Positions 10,381 through 22,693 of a DNA stretch of 64,000 nt are shown one piece after another. Under the pieces are notes generated by a model that was given only the letters and a program-made list of their open reading frames with translations, did not search any database and was not told the DNA's origin. Origin of the DNA: Cricetomys ansorgei (lineage: Eukaryota > Chordata > Mammalia > Rodentia > Nesomyidae); assembly GCA_026225945.1 (NCBI GenBank), contig JAMJFZ010000818.1, positions 5,219,001 through 5,283,000 on the forward strand. Reading direction: 5' to 3'. Each line of letters begins with the position of its first letter. Position 1 is the stretch's first letter. Both the position numbers and the translations under genes were made by a program.

Positions 10381-10490
10381 CTGTAGTGCGTGTAGGGCGT
10401 GAGGTTTGGAATCTCCAGCATCTGGGCATCAGGCTCGTTCTCCTCCTCATAGAGGGTGACCCACTCCTCCTCATCCCCGATGGCGCCGAC
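10381..10490 (-). CDS. Sdk1: Sdk1 internal exon: middle of the third FN3 domain in the window
   Basis: The exon has 110 nt: 36 codons plus two bases of an Arg codon. The acceptor is ctttccacag and the donor ACAG|gtgaga (phase 2). It encodes V-G-A-I-G-D-E-E-E-W-V-T-L-Y and then E-N-E-P-D-A-Q-M-L-E-I-P-N-L-T-P-Y-T-H-Y. The acidic run and the P-N-L-T-P-Y-T-H-Y Tyr-corner are strongly sidekick-like. This is the best stretch for choosing Sdk1: Sdk2, as I remember it, has a different loop here (EGEEW...HQLSNEPDA). N-L-T is an N-glycosylation sequon. Nothing upstream in the 27.7-kb intron looks like another exon of this domain, so the domain is built from three exons. Confidence 0.94.
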
Positions 10491-11065
10491 CTGTGGAAAG
10501 GAATCCTGACATGGACTGGGCTCAGCACAGCAACCAAGGCTGCTCAGTATCCCATACGAATCTGCCCGGCTTTGCTGATGAGCAGAGCCACCATGGATCT
10601 CACACCTGGGAGATACTGGTTCCCGCACACACTTCCCTCCTGCCTTGGAGATTCTGGATCCTGTTATTTCCAGTGCACAGGACACCTGGGAGGGTTTCAG
10701 TCTATAACTCAGTCATGAACTTGGCCTCAGGAGAGGCATCTCTGTGGCTCAGACTCTGGATGATGGAGACGACCATCCACACTGTCTTGCCTTCCTCTCA
10801 TCTGACAAGGAGAGAAACTCAGAGAGGAAGACTCAGCCAGGATCCCATGGCACACAGTGATGAAGTCCTGGCACCCTCCTCAGTCAGGTCCAGAGCCGTT
10901 TAAGCTACTTGCTGGTCCCAGGGGATCATCCAACCCTTTCCTCCCCAAGCAAACAGCACAGAGACTCTAATGACTCTGGCATAAGGAAGCCCTTCTACAG
11001 AAAAGACAGACTCTTTTTGACAGCAGAGCAGGCCGGCCTTGTCTCTTCTAGACAAAGTACCCTGG

Positions 11066-11538
11066 GAGCTGGGGAATGGCTCAGCCAGTAAAGTGCCTGC
11101 CACACAAGCATGAGAACTTGAGATGATCCCCAAAACCCGGCACAAGGGCTGGAAAGATGGCTCAGGTTGAGACCTCACACTGCTTTTGCAAAGGACCGGA
11201 GGTGAGTTCCCAGCACCCACATGAGGTAAGTCACAACCACCTGTAACTCCAATTTCAGGGGGTCTGCCGCCCTCTTGTGGCCTCTAGGGGCACTGCACTG
11301 AAGTATCCCTGTGTGGATACACACATACACATACACACACACCTAATATATGTTTTAAACCAGGTATGACTTGTAATTCTGGCGCTTGGGAGTTGGAGAC
11401 AGATAAGATTCTTGGGGCTCTCTGACCAGTCAGCCCAGATGTATCAATGAGCCTCGTGACTGTCTCAACAACAATAACAAACCAAACCAAAGCAGTGCCC
11501 TGAAAAATGACACCGAGGTTGACTCTGGACTCTCTCTT

Positions 11539-11545
<7 letters not shown>
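11066..11545 (+). repeat. B3-family SINE split by a B2
   Basis: The 5' part (11066-11140, 'gctggggaatggctcagcca') and the 3' part (about 11360-11545, 'gtaattctggcgcttggg' and 'gaggttgactctggactct') belong together. A B2-like element (11141-11358, 'gggctggaaagatggctcag') lies between them. The 3' end runs into a CA microsatellite. Confidence 0.7.
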
Positions 11546-11593
<48 letters not shown>

Positions 11594-11622
11594 ATATACA
11601 CGCACAGGTGAACACATACACA

Positions 11623-11690
<68 letters not shown>

Positions 11691-12003
11691 CATGCTAACA
11701 CACGCACACACACTCAGATGTATACATGCACAGGTGAACACATGCACACTCATGTGTGTGTGTGTGTGTATACACATACATGCTAACACATGCACACACA
11801 CTCAGATGTATACATGCACATGCTAACACATGCACACACAGATGTATACACGCACAGGTAAACACATGCATGCTCATGTATATACTCATCCAAACACAAG
11901 CACACACACATGAACACATGCACATTCTCAGATGTACATACATACAGGTGAACACATGTACATGAACACTTATGTACACACACACACATACACACACACA
12001 CAC
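11541..12003. repeat. CA / TG / TA microsatellite cluster
   Basis: A CA run (about 11542-11591) is followed 34 bp later by a TG run (about 11626-11653) and an uninterrupted TA run (about 11653-11686). Degenerate CA-rich text continues to 12003. The CA and TG runs are mutually complementary. Confidence 0.95.
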
Positions 12004-12749
12004 CACAGAAGCACCTCAGGGCAGAGCTGGTCTGAGGAGCACCACTCTCTACGGACACTTGCCCTTTCTAAGTCTGCCCTTGAGGCCTCCTTGGGATGTC
12101 CCCAGAGATCCCTAGCATCCTCCTCTCCTCCTGGAATCAACATGCCCCATGGCTTGATTTGTACACTTGCACTTCCTGAACTCCTAATCTGACCCCACTT
12201 GCTGGATCTGCCTGCACAAGCCTGACCACAGCTTCATGTTCCTTCTCCATGCCACTGTGGGCTATCCAAGACAGAGCCCATGGGGGACACAGCCGTGTCT
12301 GCTGCCTGTGGCTCCTGTGAGTTGTCCACTTCTGCAGCTCCTATGGTTATGTGAGCCTGGAGATCATGGGACATAAACAGAGAGTGGGCTGAGAGCCAGT
12401 TCAGCCAGGCCCTGCCCCGCATTTAATACTCCATGTGTGATGACAGAACAGGCCTTGTGTTCATTAAGTTCACAGAGGACACGGAGTTGGCAGGTGGCCA
12501 AGCCACAGAGTGGGGGCCCGAGAGTTCACGGCGACCTTGGCAAGCTGCAGAAATGATGCAAAGGATGAAGGACGAGGAGGGACCAGTAAGCAAGAGTGCC
12601 AGCAGCCTGCTTCCTGGAGACAAGCAGAAACAGCCCGAGACGTGGGCAGTCCAAACTAAAGCAGGGAAACTGCAGCAGAAAAGAACTGGAGAGTCTCCTG
12701 AGACCCAACCTTCCACTCAAGTCTCCTCCCAGCAGAGCTGGAAGGGGAA

Positions 12750-13170
12750 AGAGGCACACACCGCACACTGACCCACACACCTGGATGACGAGGCACACAC
12801 TGCACACTAATGCACACAGCTGGATGCACTTGTACATGTGTGTGCACCTGCACCTGAGTGTGTACCTGCACATGTGCACATACTGATGCAAACTTGCATG
12901 CACCTGCACACACAGGTAAGCACCGGCACACACCTGTCATCACCTGAACGTGACCATGCCCTTGTGCACACATGCGTGTACCCACACATACCTGTGTGTC
13001 CTTGTATATATATGTATGTATCCACACATGTATACACAGTGGCATATACTTATATATACATCTGTATGCATCTACACACATGTACATACCTGCACAAATC
13101 CGTATGTACCTACATACAGTTGTGTGAACATGCACATACCTATAGGCACTTATACACACCTGTTCACAGT
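12750..13170. repeat. Degenerate CA-rich low-complexity region
   Basis: Loosely repeated 'cacacctg' and 'tgtacctgcacatg'-like words without a fixed period. The long open frames here on both strands come from base composition and are not genes. Confidence 0.75.
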
Positions 13171-15235
13171 GCTCTGTGCACCACAGCCCAAGGGTAAAAT
13201 GAGGCACATATCCCCAGACAAACACGGAGTGTTAATTGGCATGAAGAGGCACAGGGCGCTGACAGTTGCTTTTTATGTGTACGGACTTCAGAAACACTGT
13301 GCTGAGCAAAAGAAGCCAGCTCCCGAGTCCACACAGCATAAGATTGTCCTTTATGAAATGCCTGAGGTGTATGTGTGGGGGTGATCAATCGGAAGGGGGT
13401 GGGGGGGGAGGAGGAAGGAAGCTTTTGGAGATAAGTTACATGTGCTGAGACTTGGTGGAAGAAGCAGAAATACATCCTGAATGTACTAATTTGGGAATGG
13501 TCCTCTTTCAAATGGTGAATTTTGTGTACCTTGAATTTCATCTCAAGTTTTAAAAGAACCATTAAAATTTAAGGTGGGATGCTGCCCAAAAACACCTAGT
13601 AGGGAAAAGAGCTGGAGGTCAGAGTGGCTAATGAGCAGCTGGGATTCTGCTAAGGAGCAAGGCAGCTGAAATGGGGCTGTGGAGGGAAGGATTGGGCCAC
13701 CTGTGAGGCGGAGACAGGAGCATGCTCTTGACCAACACGCATCTTGATAGCTCTGGAAGTCCTGCCAGCTCTGGAAATCTACCTTCTACTCCTGCAAGGT
13801 GCAGAGAAGAGCCACTGCTGTGTCTTTTATCACCCAGGTCCTCTGTGCCTGAGATGAGGGGGCAGCAGATGTACAGCAGGTTTAATTGATCCTCTGAGTC
13901 CCTGCAGCGTGACTGAGCGCTCCTTTCTCTGCCTGTCTCTGCCCTCCAGCTCCATCTTTGCAAACCCTCCTTGAATGAAGGCTGGTCCTAGGCATCCTCT
14001 GGGTCCTCCTCTGCCTTGATGCCTGGCATGTCTGACTCCATCTGTCTTCCTTCTTGGCTCAGGCACACTGACCTAGGACTAAGTGCTTCTCTGACCCTGT
14101 GGGTGGCCCCGGCACAGGTCTGTTGAGGCATCACCTGATAAGGTGGCTTTCGGTCATGTATGCTGCTGCAGGGGCTGCATGGACTGGGATGGTGGCTCTG
14201 GGACTCAGAGTCATCCCATCACGTGACCAAAAGGATTGGAAGAGAGGTGGCAACCCGTGAGCGGCTACTCAGAGGAGAGGGCGAGGCATAACTGGCCATA
14301 GGAAGGGCAGGAAGCTGAGAGACGGGCAGCTAAACAGAGCTGTTTGCACTGAGCACAAGGAACCCATGACTCCATCAGCAAAGAACTAGCTTTATGCCCC
14401 AGGGGCCAAAGCCAGCAGGACAGGACTATGGGTTCTACTTACTTCTCCCCTTGAGTCATACAGTGTTGCAAAAGTCAAAGGTCTTCCCTTTTAAAACCCC
14501 CACATTGATACTGCCCCTTAGACGGCCTTTACACTGCCTGTTATGGAGGGATTTCTGGATCACTGCTGAAATGGATCTTTCATTTTGCTGAGCTCCACCT
14601 ATGACTTCAGGGCTCCAAGCAAGCCAACCAGGACAGTGGAGTATGTCTGGGGCGCGACCCATAGTTACATATACCTGCCGTTTCCCTCCTGCCAGGTTCC
14701 CTTCCTGCAGGTCTCTGATTTGGTGGTTGGCAGTGGGGAAGGTGACCTTCAGGTCCAGGTGGGTACCACCTGGCTCCGTCTGGCTCTACCTGCCATATTC
14801 TGCAAATCACTGATGTGACCCGAAGGCTCCACGTGGCCTTAAGCACCTGTGTCCATGCAGAGCTCTCTAATCTGGTTTAAACATTTCTGTTCCTTCCCCT
14901 GCCTTCTCTAGGAAATTGCCTGTCCCTTCTGGAAGCTTCCATGACTGACCCTGCTCTCTGGCTCCCTGTTCTGAAAACATCATAGGACAGCAGGCCCTGC
15001 TCTCCATCTCCTCTGCCCAGGCAGACAGCGTGTGATATTTGATTCCTGCTCTCTCAGGCTACCTTTCACCCACCTCTGCCAGGTCAGGTTATGTTCCTCT
15101 AAGTAATTCATAAAATACAACGTGTGTCAAAGACTCATTTTGCTTATCAAGGTGGGACCCAGCAAGATGGTAAAATGTGTTGGGAGGAGAATATGACTCA
15201 AAGTTTGTAGCACCAGTAGGAGAAAGAATGTCCAG

Positions 15236-15530
15236 GCTGCAGAGATGGCTCAGTCAGTAAAGTGCCTGCCATTGAAGTATGAGGACCTCAGTTCGATCCC
15301 TGGGAACAGATTTAAAATAGCTAGAGGCTGCGTATGGTATGTGCCTGTACTCTCCCTGCTAGGGAAGGGGAGAGAGGGGAGGATCCTTGCTGTCTGGCCT
15401 ACATGGTCTAACCAATGAGCTCCAGGTTCAGGGAGAGACTCTATCTCAAAAAACGAGGTGGAGAGTTGACCTCTGGCCTCAATATGCATGTTCATACAAA
15501 CACCCACAAGCCCAAACATGCACATATACA
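15236..15530 (+). repeat. B3-family SINE
   Basis: 'gctgcagagatggctcagtc', 'gaggacctcagttcgatccc' (a good B box), 'aatgagctccaggttcaggg', 'gttgacctctggcctcaata', and a CA-rich tail. Confidence 0.88.
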
Positions 15531-15764
15531 GTAAAAAAGAAAGAACCCAAAGAAGTTAGAAAGCGGATCGCAAGAGCGGCACAACCCTAACCCAGAGCTT
15601 AGCAAGTTCACAAATTAGTATCTGATGTCATAGCATCTGCCCGGTTGCCACTCAAGAAATCAGACACAACTAATGTCTATCAGGCTTGACATCCAGCAAA
15701 CACTGCATCAAACAAGGTTCCACTCAACTAATCACGACGCCTGTAACTCACAGGACCAATCCGG

Positions 15765-15930
15765 CCCCCTTCTTGGTTTTATTTATAAAGTTTTATCGGA
15801 ACGTGGCGGTGTTCATTGGTTTGAATGTTGCTGGAGGTTGTGACTCCATGGCAGAGACCCATAGATGGAACAGAAATCATCTGGCCAGTAAGGAATTTAT
15901 TATCTAGACCTTTAATGGGAAAGCTTCAAC
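15765..15930 (+). repeat. Ancient DNA-transposon fragment (hAT-like)
   Basis: 'tataaagttttatcggaacg', 'gcggtgttcattggtttg' and 'gtaaggaatttattatctag' follow, with many changes, a widespread mammalian transposon containing 'aaagttttattggaacacag'. I am not certain of the family name. Confidence 0.5.
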
Positions 15931-17427
15931 CCTGCTTAAGTGTGCCCCCAAGAGGCACGGGGCAAACTTCCTACTAGTCTCGCCTATTATTATTGCCACT
16001 CACATGTAGGTATTGGCTCTCATTCTTCAGTGTACCCCAGTATCTCCCGGGGGTCCACCCTAAAACTTGGTGTTCATCCCTGTTTATTTAACACACTAAT
16101 GATCATGTGACTGATTTTTAGAGAACAGCCCAAAAAGCTGGCATGGAATGCCAAAGACACATTCTTACCTAAACCACTGGCTTTTCTCATGGAACCCGGC
16201 AAGAATCTTATATCCCTATGTCTTTATCTGAAGAGACCGGAACGCTTTGATCCTTGCCTGGCTCCTCTGGCACAGTAAACTTCCCAGCTACCACACTAGA
16301 GTATTCTAGAAGTAAGTGGCTGGCTACTTCCAGCACACTGGACAGAGCAAGTCGGGACTCTAAAGATAAAACCAATTGAAGCTCCCTCCGGGGAAGCTGG
16401 GATTTAGAAAGGCTTTCTCCCTTTTATTCTCTGGAAGCCAACAAACAGCACTTTACAATGCTTATTATAGAAGCTGAAATGCCCACGTTTCAAACGCCAC
16501 TCTGCAGGGCAGATCCTTCGCTGCATTAAGGAGTGCACGGTCCCTCTGAGGAGGTGACAGGCTCCTCCAGGATGGCCAGTAACTTGCCTACCACCTTGTC
16601 TAGTCTTCATTTAGCACCAGCTGGCCGGGAGGCAGGACCCATTTGGACATGTGCGTTCATTTAATAACTAGAAGTTTCAGAGTCTGCCATTCCTGCCAAG
16701 CAGAGTGTCTACACAACTGGGTTGTGAGCATGAAAAAAGTCTCAGCTGGGTTTCTGGGAAGCTTCCAGGGGAATCTAAGTGGCCTATGCAGGACTTTGAA
16801 TGCCCCTGCTAGGGGACCTTACACCCCCAGGAGATCAGTGGCTACACCAAGGACAGTCATTAACTCCATCCCAGAGGCATCACACAGATGGCGAGGAGGG
16901 CAGGAGGAAGAGCTGGTGAGGAAGCAGCTGTCCTTTCATTCAGAGCCCAGGAGAGGGGGAGACATTCCAGAACTCTGTGGAAACCTGCCAGCCCCACGAA
17001 CACCCTGCCTGGCTGAAACTCCTCTGTCAGCAGGAAAACTTGCAACTTCGCAGATACTCAGATCCCGTGCTTCGGTTCAGAGTGGTGTCCCCGAGCCTGA
17101 GCCAAATGAAGCTTCCCCAAATGAGGGGTGCCGGAGGGCACGGAGGCAGGGGGACAGATGAGGTTTGCACTTCAGGCAAAAGCGCAGCCCAACCAGGAAG
17201 GAACTAAAGGCTTGGGGAGGCCCGAAGGCCAGTTCCCTGAACAGATCTGGAGTTCTTGCAAGCTAATGAGTTGTTAAGGGGATTCTCCTTAGCCCTTGAT
17301 TGATCTCCACTGGCAAGGAGGCTGCCTGCTTTGAGAGGGGCAGGATTTGTGCAGCCCTTCCCCTGTTGGCTGCCTCTTTTACTGTGCAGTGAAGTTTTAG
17401 TTTCCTTTTGTTTCTGGTTTTGATATT

Positions 17428-17435
<8 letters not shown>

Positions 17436-17464
<29 letters not shown>

Positions 17465-17960
17465 ATGAATGTGTGTGTGTATGATGAGCTCAGAGGTCAA
17501 CCTTGGGTGTCCCTCCTCAGGAGCTTCTCATCTTGTCTCTATCTTCCTTCCTTTCTCTTTTTGCAGATTTATTTATTCTATACATTCGAGGGTTTTTCTC
17601 GCATGTGCCTGGTTCCTGCGGAGATCAGAAGAGGCACTGGATCCCCAAAACTGGAGTCAAAGATGATTGTGAGTTGTTATGTGGGTGCTGGGAACCGAAC
17701 CTGGGTCCTCTGCGGGAGCAGCAAGTGCTCTTAAGTGCTGGACCGTCTTTCCAGCCCCATCCCACCTTGTTTTCAGACACAGCGCCTCTCACTGAACCTG
17801 CAGTTTATTGACTCGACTAGGCTGCTGAGCAGAGAGCCCCTGGATCCTCCTGTAGTCTTTGCATGCACCATCGCCTGATACGCCGATGCCGGGCACCGAA
17901 CTCAGGGCCTCACGCTCGCTCGGCAAGCTCATCACTGGCTGAGCTCTCTCCCCAGCCTTT
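17436..17960 (-). repeat. B3-family SINE with (CT)n, split by a B2
   Basis: The minus-strand B3 5' end is at 17940-17960 ('gctggggagagagctcagcc'). Its 3' part is at 17465-17550 with a CT/GT-rich tail (17432-17480). A B2 at 17556-17758 separates them. Confidence 0.75.
17556..17758 (-). repeat. B2 SINE inserted in a B3
   Basis: Reverse complement of B2: 'agatttatttattctataca', 'gatcagaagaggcactggat', 'gtgggtgctgggaaccgaac', 'gtcctctgcgggagcagcaa', 'ctggaccgtctttccagccc'. Confidence 0.9.
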
Positions 17961-18334
17961 AAATGTCCTTATCTTCCGAAGCAGGAGTGGGAATGTGGGC
18001 TGTCTGGATTTCCTGCCAGATTCTTCTGGTCCAATTGGTGGTCTTGGGCTTCTCAGGCACTGGTTCTCTTGGTCTCCCTCTGACTTCCCCCATTTCTTCC
18101 ATTTTTGCCTCTAGGACTCCCAAATGGCATCGCCCTTTGTCTTCCTCTGCCGTCTCTTGGTGTCTGAGCTTCCTTGTGGACTTGGGTATCCTGTCACAAG
18201 ACCCCGAGCCCCTGATCAGAAACTCTCTGCCTTTTCTTGGACCGTGCTGATGGTTTAGCTGGATGGATTTAAAAGAGAATGGCACTGTCCTGGCCCTGGC
18301 TGCCCAGGTTCCATGCTAGCAGCCTCTGCTGTGT

Positions 18335-19390
18335 CTGAGCTGGTTCAGGCTTCTGTAACAAACTCCACAGAAAACGCGTCTCCGCTCAGTTCTGGAGGCT
18401 GGAAGTCCACAACTGGGATGCACTGGTGACAGCCCACTTCTTATTTGAATCCTCACATGGTAAAAAGAGGGTGGGAACTCTCTGAGCTACTGTTTTTATG
18501 TTAAATGCAGTGTTAGGGATAGAACCCAGGGCCTTGTACATGCTAGAAAGTGCTCTGCCACTCAGCCACACCCCAGCCCCTCACTGGGGGATTCTAGGCA
18601 GGGGCTCTACCACTGAGCCACACCCCAGCCCCTCACTGGGGGATTCTAGGCAGGTGCTCTACCACTGAGCCACACCCCAGCCCCTCACTGGGGGATTCTA
18701 GGCAGGGGCTCTACCACTGAGCCACACCCCAGCCCCTCACTGGGGGATTCTAGACAGGGGCTCTACCACTGAGCCACACCCCAGCCCCTCACTGGGGGAT
18801 TCTAGGCAGGGGCTCTACCACTGAGTCACACCCCAGCCCCTCACTGGGGGATTCTAGGCAGGGGCTCTACCACTGAGCCACACCCCAGCCCCTCACTGGG
18901 GGATTCTAGGCAGGGGCTCTACCACTGAGTCACACCCCAGCCCCTCACTGGGAGATTCTAGGCAGGGGCTCTACCACTGAGCCACACCCCAGCCCCTCAC
19001 TGGGGGATTCTAGGCAGGGGCTCTACCACTGAGCCACACCCCAGCCCCTCACTGGGGGATTCTAGGCAGGGGCTCTACCACTGAGTCACACCCCAGCCCC
19101 TCACTGGGGGATTCTAGGCAGGTGCTCTACCACTGAGCCATGCCCCCAGCCCCTCACTGGGGGATTCTAGGCAGGTGCTCTACCACTGAGCCACACCCCA
19201 GCCCCTCACTGGGGGATTCTAGGTAGACACCATACTATTGAGCCATATCCCAGCCCTTTTAATAATGGCATTAACTTCATCTAAGGAGGCTCCACCCTCA
19301 TGTTCTAATTACCTTCCTAATGTCCCATTCTTAATATGATCCTTCAGGGAAGGCTTCAAATATATACATTTGTAAAGAACAAACATTAGG
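18335..19390 (+). repeat. Ancient interspersed repeat, split by ID array 2
   Basis: The left part (18335-18490: 'ttcaggcttctgtaacaaac', 'gttctggaggctggaagtcc', 'cctcacatgg') and the right part (19280-19390: 'aggctccaccctcatg', 'ctaattaccttcctaa') are two halves of one widely known mammalian repeat. The ID array lies between them and is therefore younger. I do not assign the family name. Confidence 0.65.
18490..19262 (-). repeat. ID-derived 52-bp tandem array, array 2 (about 13 units)
   Basis: 'agcca'/'agtca' marks recur every 52 bp from 18564 to 19241, with a single 1-bp slip near 19140. On the minus strand the short units come first. They are followed by a near-complete ID element (18560 to 18490) with B-box text 'agggatagaacccagggcc' on the plus strand and an A-rich tail. 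Units are very uniform; the main variants are gagcca/gagtca and aggggctct/aggtgctct. Confidence 0.95.
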
Positions 19391-20249
19391 TTCACAGCAC
19401 CTGTCACACATCTCCCTAGATGTGGGGTAAGCTAGTCACCATTCTTTAGAATGTCCTCCCTGAAAAGGTCTCCCACCCTCCCTTTTCTCCCCTTAGGAGT
19501 GCAGCTCTCCCTAAGAGCCCTTTCTCCAGGAGGAGACTTCTCCAGTCTTTACACAGAACACTTCCTGGAGGTTCTTGAGTCAGGGGCCTCTGGTGCTGAG
19601 CCCAGCAATGCAGACTTAGGAACAGACTCAGGCCTCCCTGCAAGTCCTGCTATTGCAATTCCATGGCTGGCTTGTGTTTATTTCAGAGTGCTGGGCCCTA
19701 CACATCTGTCAGAGATGGTGAGTGGCTGGAGTTTGGGTTTGTCCTGCCTTTCCTACTAGGTCTGACCACTCTCAAAGACCAAGAGCAAGGAGGAAGCTTC
19801 CCCAGACACAGGGACTTTATGGAAATGCCTCTAAATCCTGGAGATGCTGACACAGACTTCTGCTTCAAAACACAGAACAAAGACCCCGGGGGAGGGGCTT
19901 GAACTCCACATTTAAATACCCCGGCTGTGCAGAGGCTGCTCTGAGAGGCCAGGATGCTCAGCCTTGTCCATAAAGCAAGGTGGTACATGCTTGGTTGTTC
20001 CTGGATGCTCATAGCTTTGTCGCCATTGCGAACTCCCCAGATCACAGGCAGGGACCACCATGGACACTACCACTGCGTTCCCTACTCTGCTTCCCTGGCC
20101 TTGCCTGCTTGTCTCCCTTGGAAACCATGGTGATGGCTCTGGCCCATTTGCCCCATCTCCTCCAACTCCCAACAGAAGGATACTGGGGAAATAAGTTCCA
20201 TCTTAATGCCACTTGGCCCAAGACCTGTTGGACTACCAGTTCCAGAATA

Positions 20250-20360
20250 AGAAGCCAGGCATGTTAGAACATGCCTGTAATCCCTCTGGGGTGGTTGAGA
20301 CAGGAGAATGGCTTTAAGTTCAAGGCCAGGCAGAGCTACATAGTAAGTTTAAGGCTTGCT
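20250..20360 (+). repeat. B1 SINE
   Basis: 'aagccaggcatgttagaaca', 'tgcctgtaatccctctgggg', 'agttcaaggccaggcagagc'. Confidence 0.85.
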
Positions 20361-20569
20361 GTGCATGCACCCAAGTTTAAGGCACTCTCTTATGGGGCCA
20401 TGTGCCCCATAACCTCAGTGGTGGGGGATGGCAGAATTGGAGATAGGAGGATTACCAAGGCTTGCTGGCTGCCAGCCCAGACAAAAAACGATGAGCTCTG
20501 AGTTCAGCAAGAGAGTATGTCTCCAGGGATTAAGGCAGAGAAGGGTAGAGGAGCACCTGATGTCTTCCT

Positions 20570-20957
20570 CTGTGTGTGTGCCTGTGGGGGGGGCATTTGA
20601 GGTCATCTTCTGTGTGTGCACACATGGGTGTACACACACATATATACACACATTACATACTCCACTCATACATACGTACACACACCACACACCATACACA
20701 CCATAGAATATACATACCTATACTACACATATCACACATAAACACACCACATATATACTGCCCATACACACGTATACACCACACACACACACACACACAC
20801 ACCACAAATCACACAGGCACATACCACACACATAACTTGTGTGTTAGGCTTGGCACTGGTTATTGTTTGCAGTGGATATTGGTAATGGTGGTGGTTGGGT
20901 TTTATATTTTTTTCCAAGACAAGATCTCAATCCCTCTCCCTCTTTCCCTCTCTCCCT

Positions 20958-20995
<38 letters not shown>

Positions 20996-21240
20996 GTGTG
21001 TGTGTGTGTGTATGTATAAGTATGCACATATGTGGTGTATATGTATGTATGGGCATTATATATGTGGTGTGTTGATGTGTGTTATGTGTAGTGTGGGTGT
21101 GTATATTCTATAGGTGGTGTATGTGATATGTGTACGTGTGTGTAAGAGTAGAATGTGTATGTGGTGTGTGTGTGTACATGTGTGTGATATGCGTGCATAC
21201 AGGTATGTATTTGTGGGTATACATGCGTACATAGATGTGG
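20570..21240. repeat. CA, CT and TG microsatellite cluster
   Basis: CA-rich text (20615-20830), a CT run (20930-20990), and a TG/TATG run (20990-21240). Confidence 0.9.
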
Positions 21241-21400
21241 AGGCCAGAGTCTCCTCTATCACGCTCCACCTTAACTTCTGAGACAGCATTTCTACCTGAA
21301 CCTGGACCTGGATGATTCTGCCAGACTAGGCAGCAAGCCCCTGGGGTCCTCTGCCTCTCTAGCAATGGACTATAGGAGGGTGCTGCCCGGCCTGGCTTTA
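20990..21400 (-). repeat. B3-family SINE (degenerate)
   Basis: Reverse-complement features: a TG-rich 3' end, 'tctgagacagcatttctacc', 'cagactaggcagcaagcccc', 'gggtgctgcccggcctggct'. Its 5' end is missing. Confidence 0.55.
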
Positions 21401-22261
21401 CCGTGGGCACTGGACACCCTCTGACTTGGCACTTTGCCGACTGGGCGGTTTTCAAGAGTCCCCATAACCGGAGTAAGCGATGGACTAATAGCAGAAGGCC
21501 AAGTTCACATGCTTCACACCTTACAGGCGTCCTCTGCTGGTCAAGGTGCTTGATGAGAAGTCATTGCGAGGGTGTCCTTGTGGACAACCCTGCAAACAGC
21601 AGACATTTAGAAATCTCCCAGTGTGCTTGATCGTCACCTGTCACCATAGACCTCAACGGCGTGGAGAGAAGCGCCACGTCAGAGCAAAAGACGAAACTGC
21701 CTCTGCAGATTTACGAAGATCACTGTGTCACTGCTGAAGGGCCCATTAGAGTGGCTGATGGCTTCCCTCTACACATGCGACAGACAACTGGAAAACAATG
21801 TCACTCTTTCTATCATGAAAAAGGAATTCAGCAATGGTGGGGAGTTACTACAGCTGCAATGCCAATGGATGCTTCTCCAGGGCCCGTGGTAGCCCTGACA
21901 TGATCCACAGTGGGAAGGACCGGAGGTGGCCTGGATGGGGTTCCACATGCCATCTGCGGAGCTTGAAGAGCTGAGAGGGCGTGGCCTGTGGAGTTTGCAT
22001 CTTACAAGATGACGGGCAGCCAAAGAGGTGTAAGAGTTGCTTTAGGGGAGTTATCCCTTCATGAGATGGGCTGCTATGTCCCCAGGTGGTGTTTGTGACA
22101 TGGTCCATCTGCTGGCTCAGCAGGCGCTCCCTGGAACCTACCCTATGCATCTCAGGCCCTGTCTCAGTGTGAAGTCACAGCCAAGACCTGGGGTCCTGGT
22201 CTCACCCAGCTAAGATCCCCAAGAAGACAAGGACAGTCAGTAACCACATGACAGAAATATA

Positions 22262-22642
22262 GAAGGGGGCTGGTGAGTTAGGTGGATGGGTAAAGTGCCT
22301 ACTGTGTGAGTGTGAGTGCCTATGTTCACAGCCCCAAAACTCACATCAGGTAAAGTGCCTATTGTGTGAGGAGTGTGCCTATGTTCACAGCCCCAGAACT
22401 CACATCAAAGTGCCTACTGTGTGAGTGTGCAGTGCCTATGTTCACAGCCCCAAAACTCACATCAGGTAAAGCCTACTGTGTGAGGAGTACCTGTGTTCAC
22501 AGCCCCAGAACTCACATCAAAGCTGGAGAGTGGCACGTGAAACTGAGACAGAAGCTTGCAGGCCCAACGAAACAGTGGTGAATGAGAGACCCTGACTCAA
22601 ACAAGTAGAAGGCCAGGACCAAAACCTGAGGCAGTCCTCTGA

Positions 22643-22690
<48 letters not shown>
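22262..22690 (+). repeat. B3-family SINE with internal minisatellite and CA tail
   Basis: It starts 'agaagggggctggtgagtta'. Positions 22291-22518 are four tandem copies (steps of about 60, 57 and 59 bp) of the A/B-box region. The 3' part 'gagaccctgactcaaacaag' leads to a CA run at 22645-22690. Confidence 0.85.

Positions 22691-22693
<3 letters not shown>

Noticed and set aside
12433..12771. 112-codon open frame on the plus strand, overlapping a minus-strand frame of similar length
   Set aside because: It runs into CA-rich low complexity, shows no recognisable domain, and both strands are open over the same span.
16643..17161. 172-codon plus-strand open frame in a repeat-poor part of the large intron
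   Set aside because: No domain, no splice context and an ordinary composition for GC-moderate intron sequence. It could be revisited if transcripts map here.
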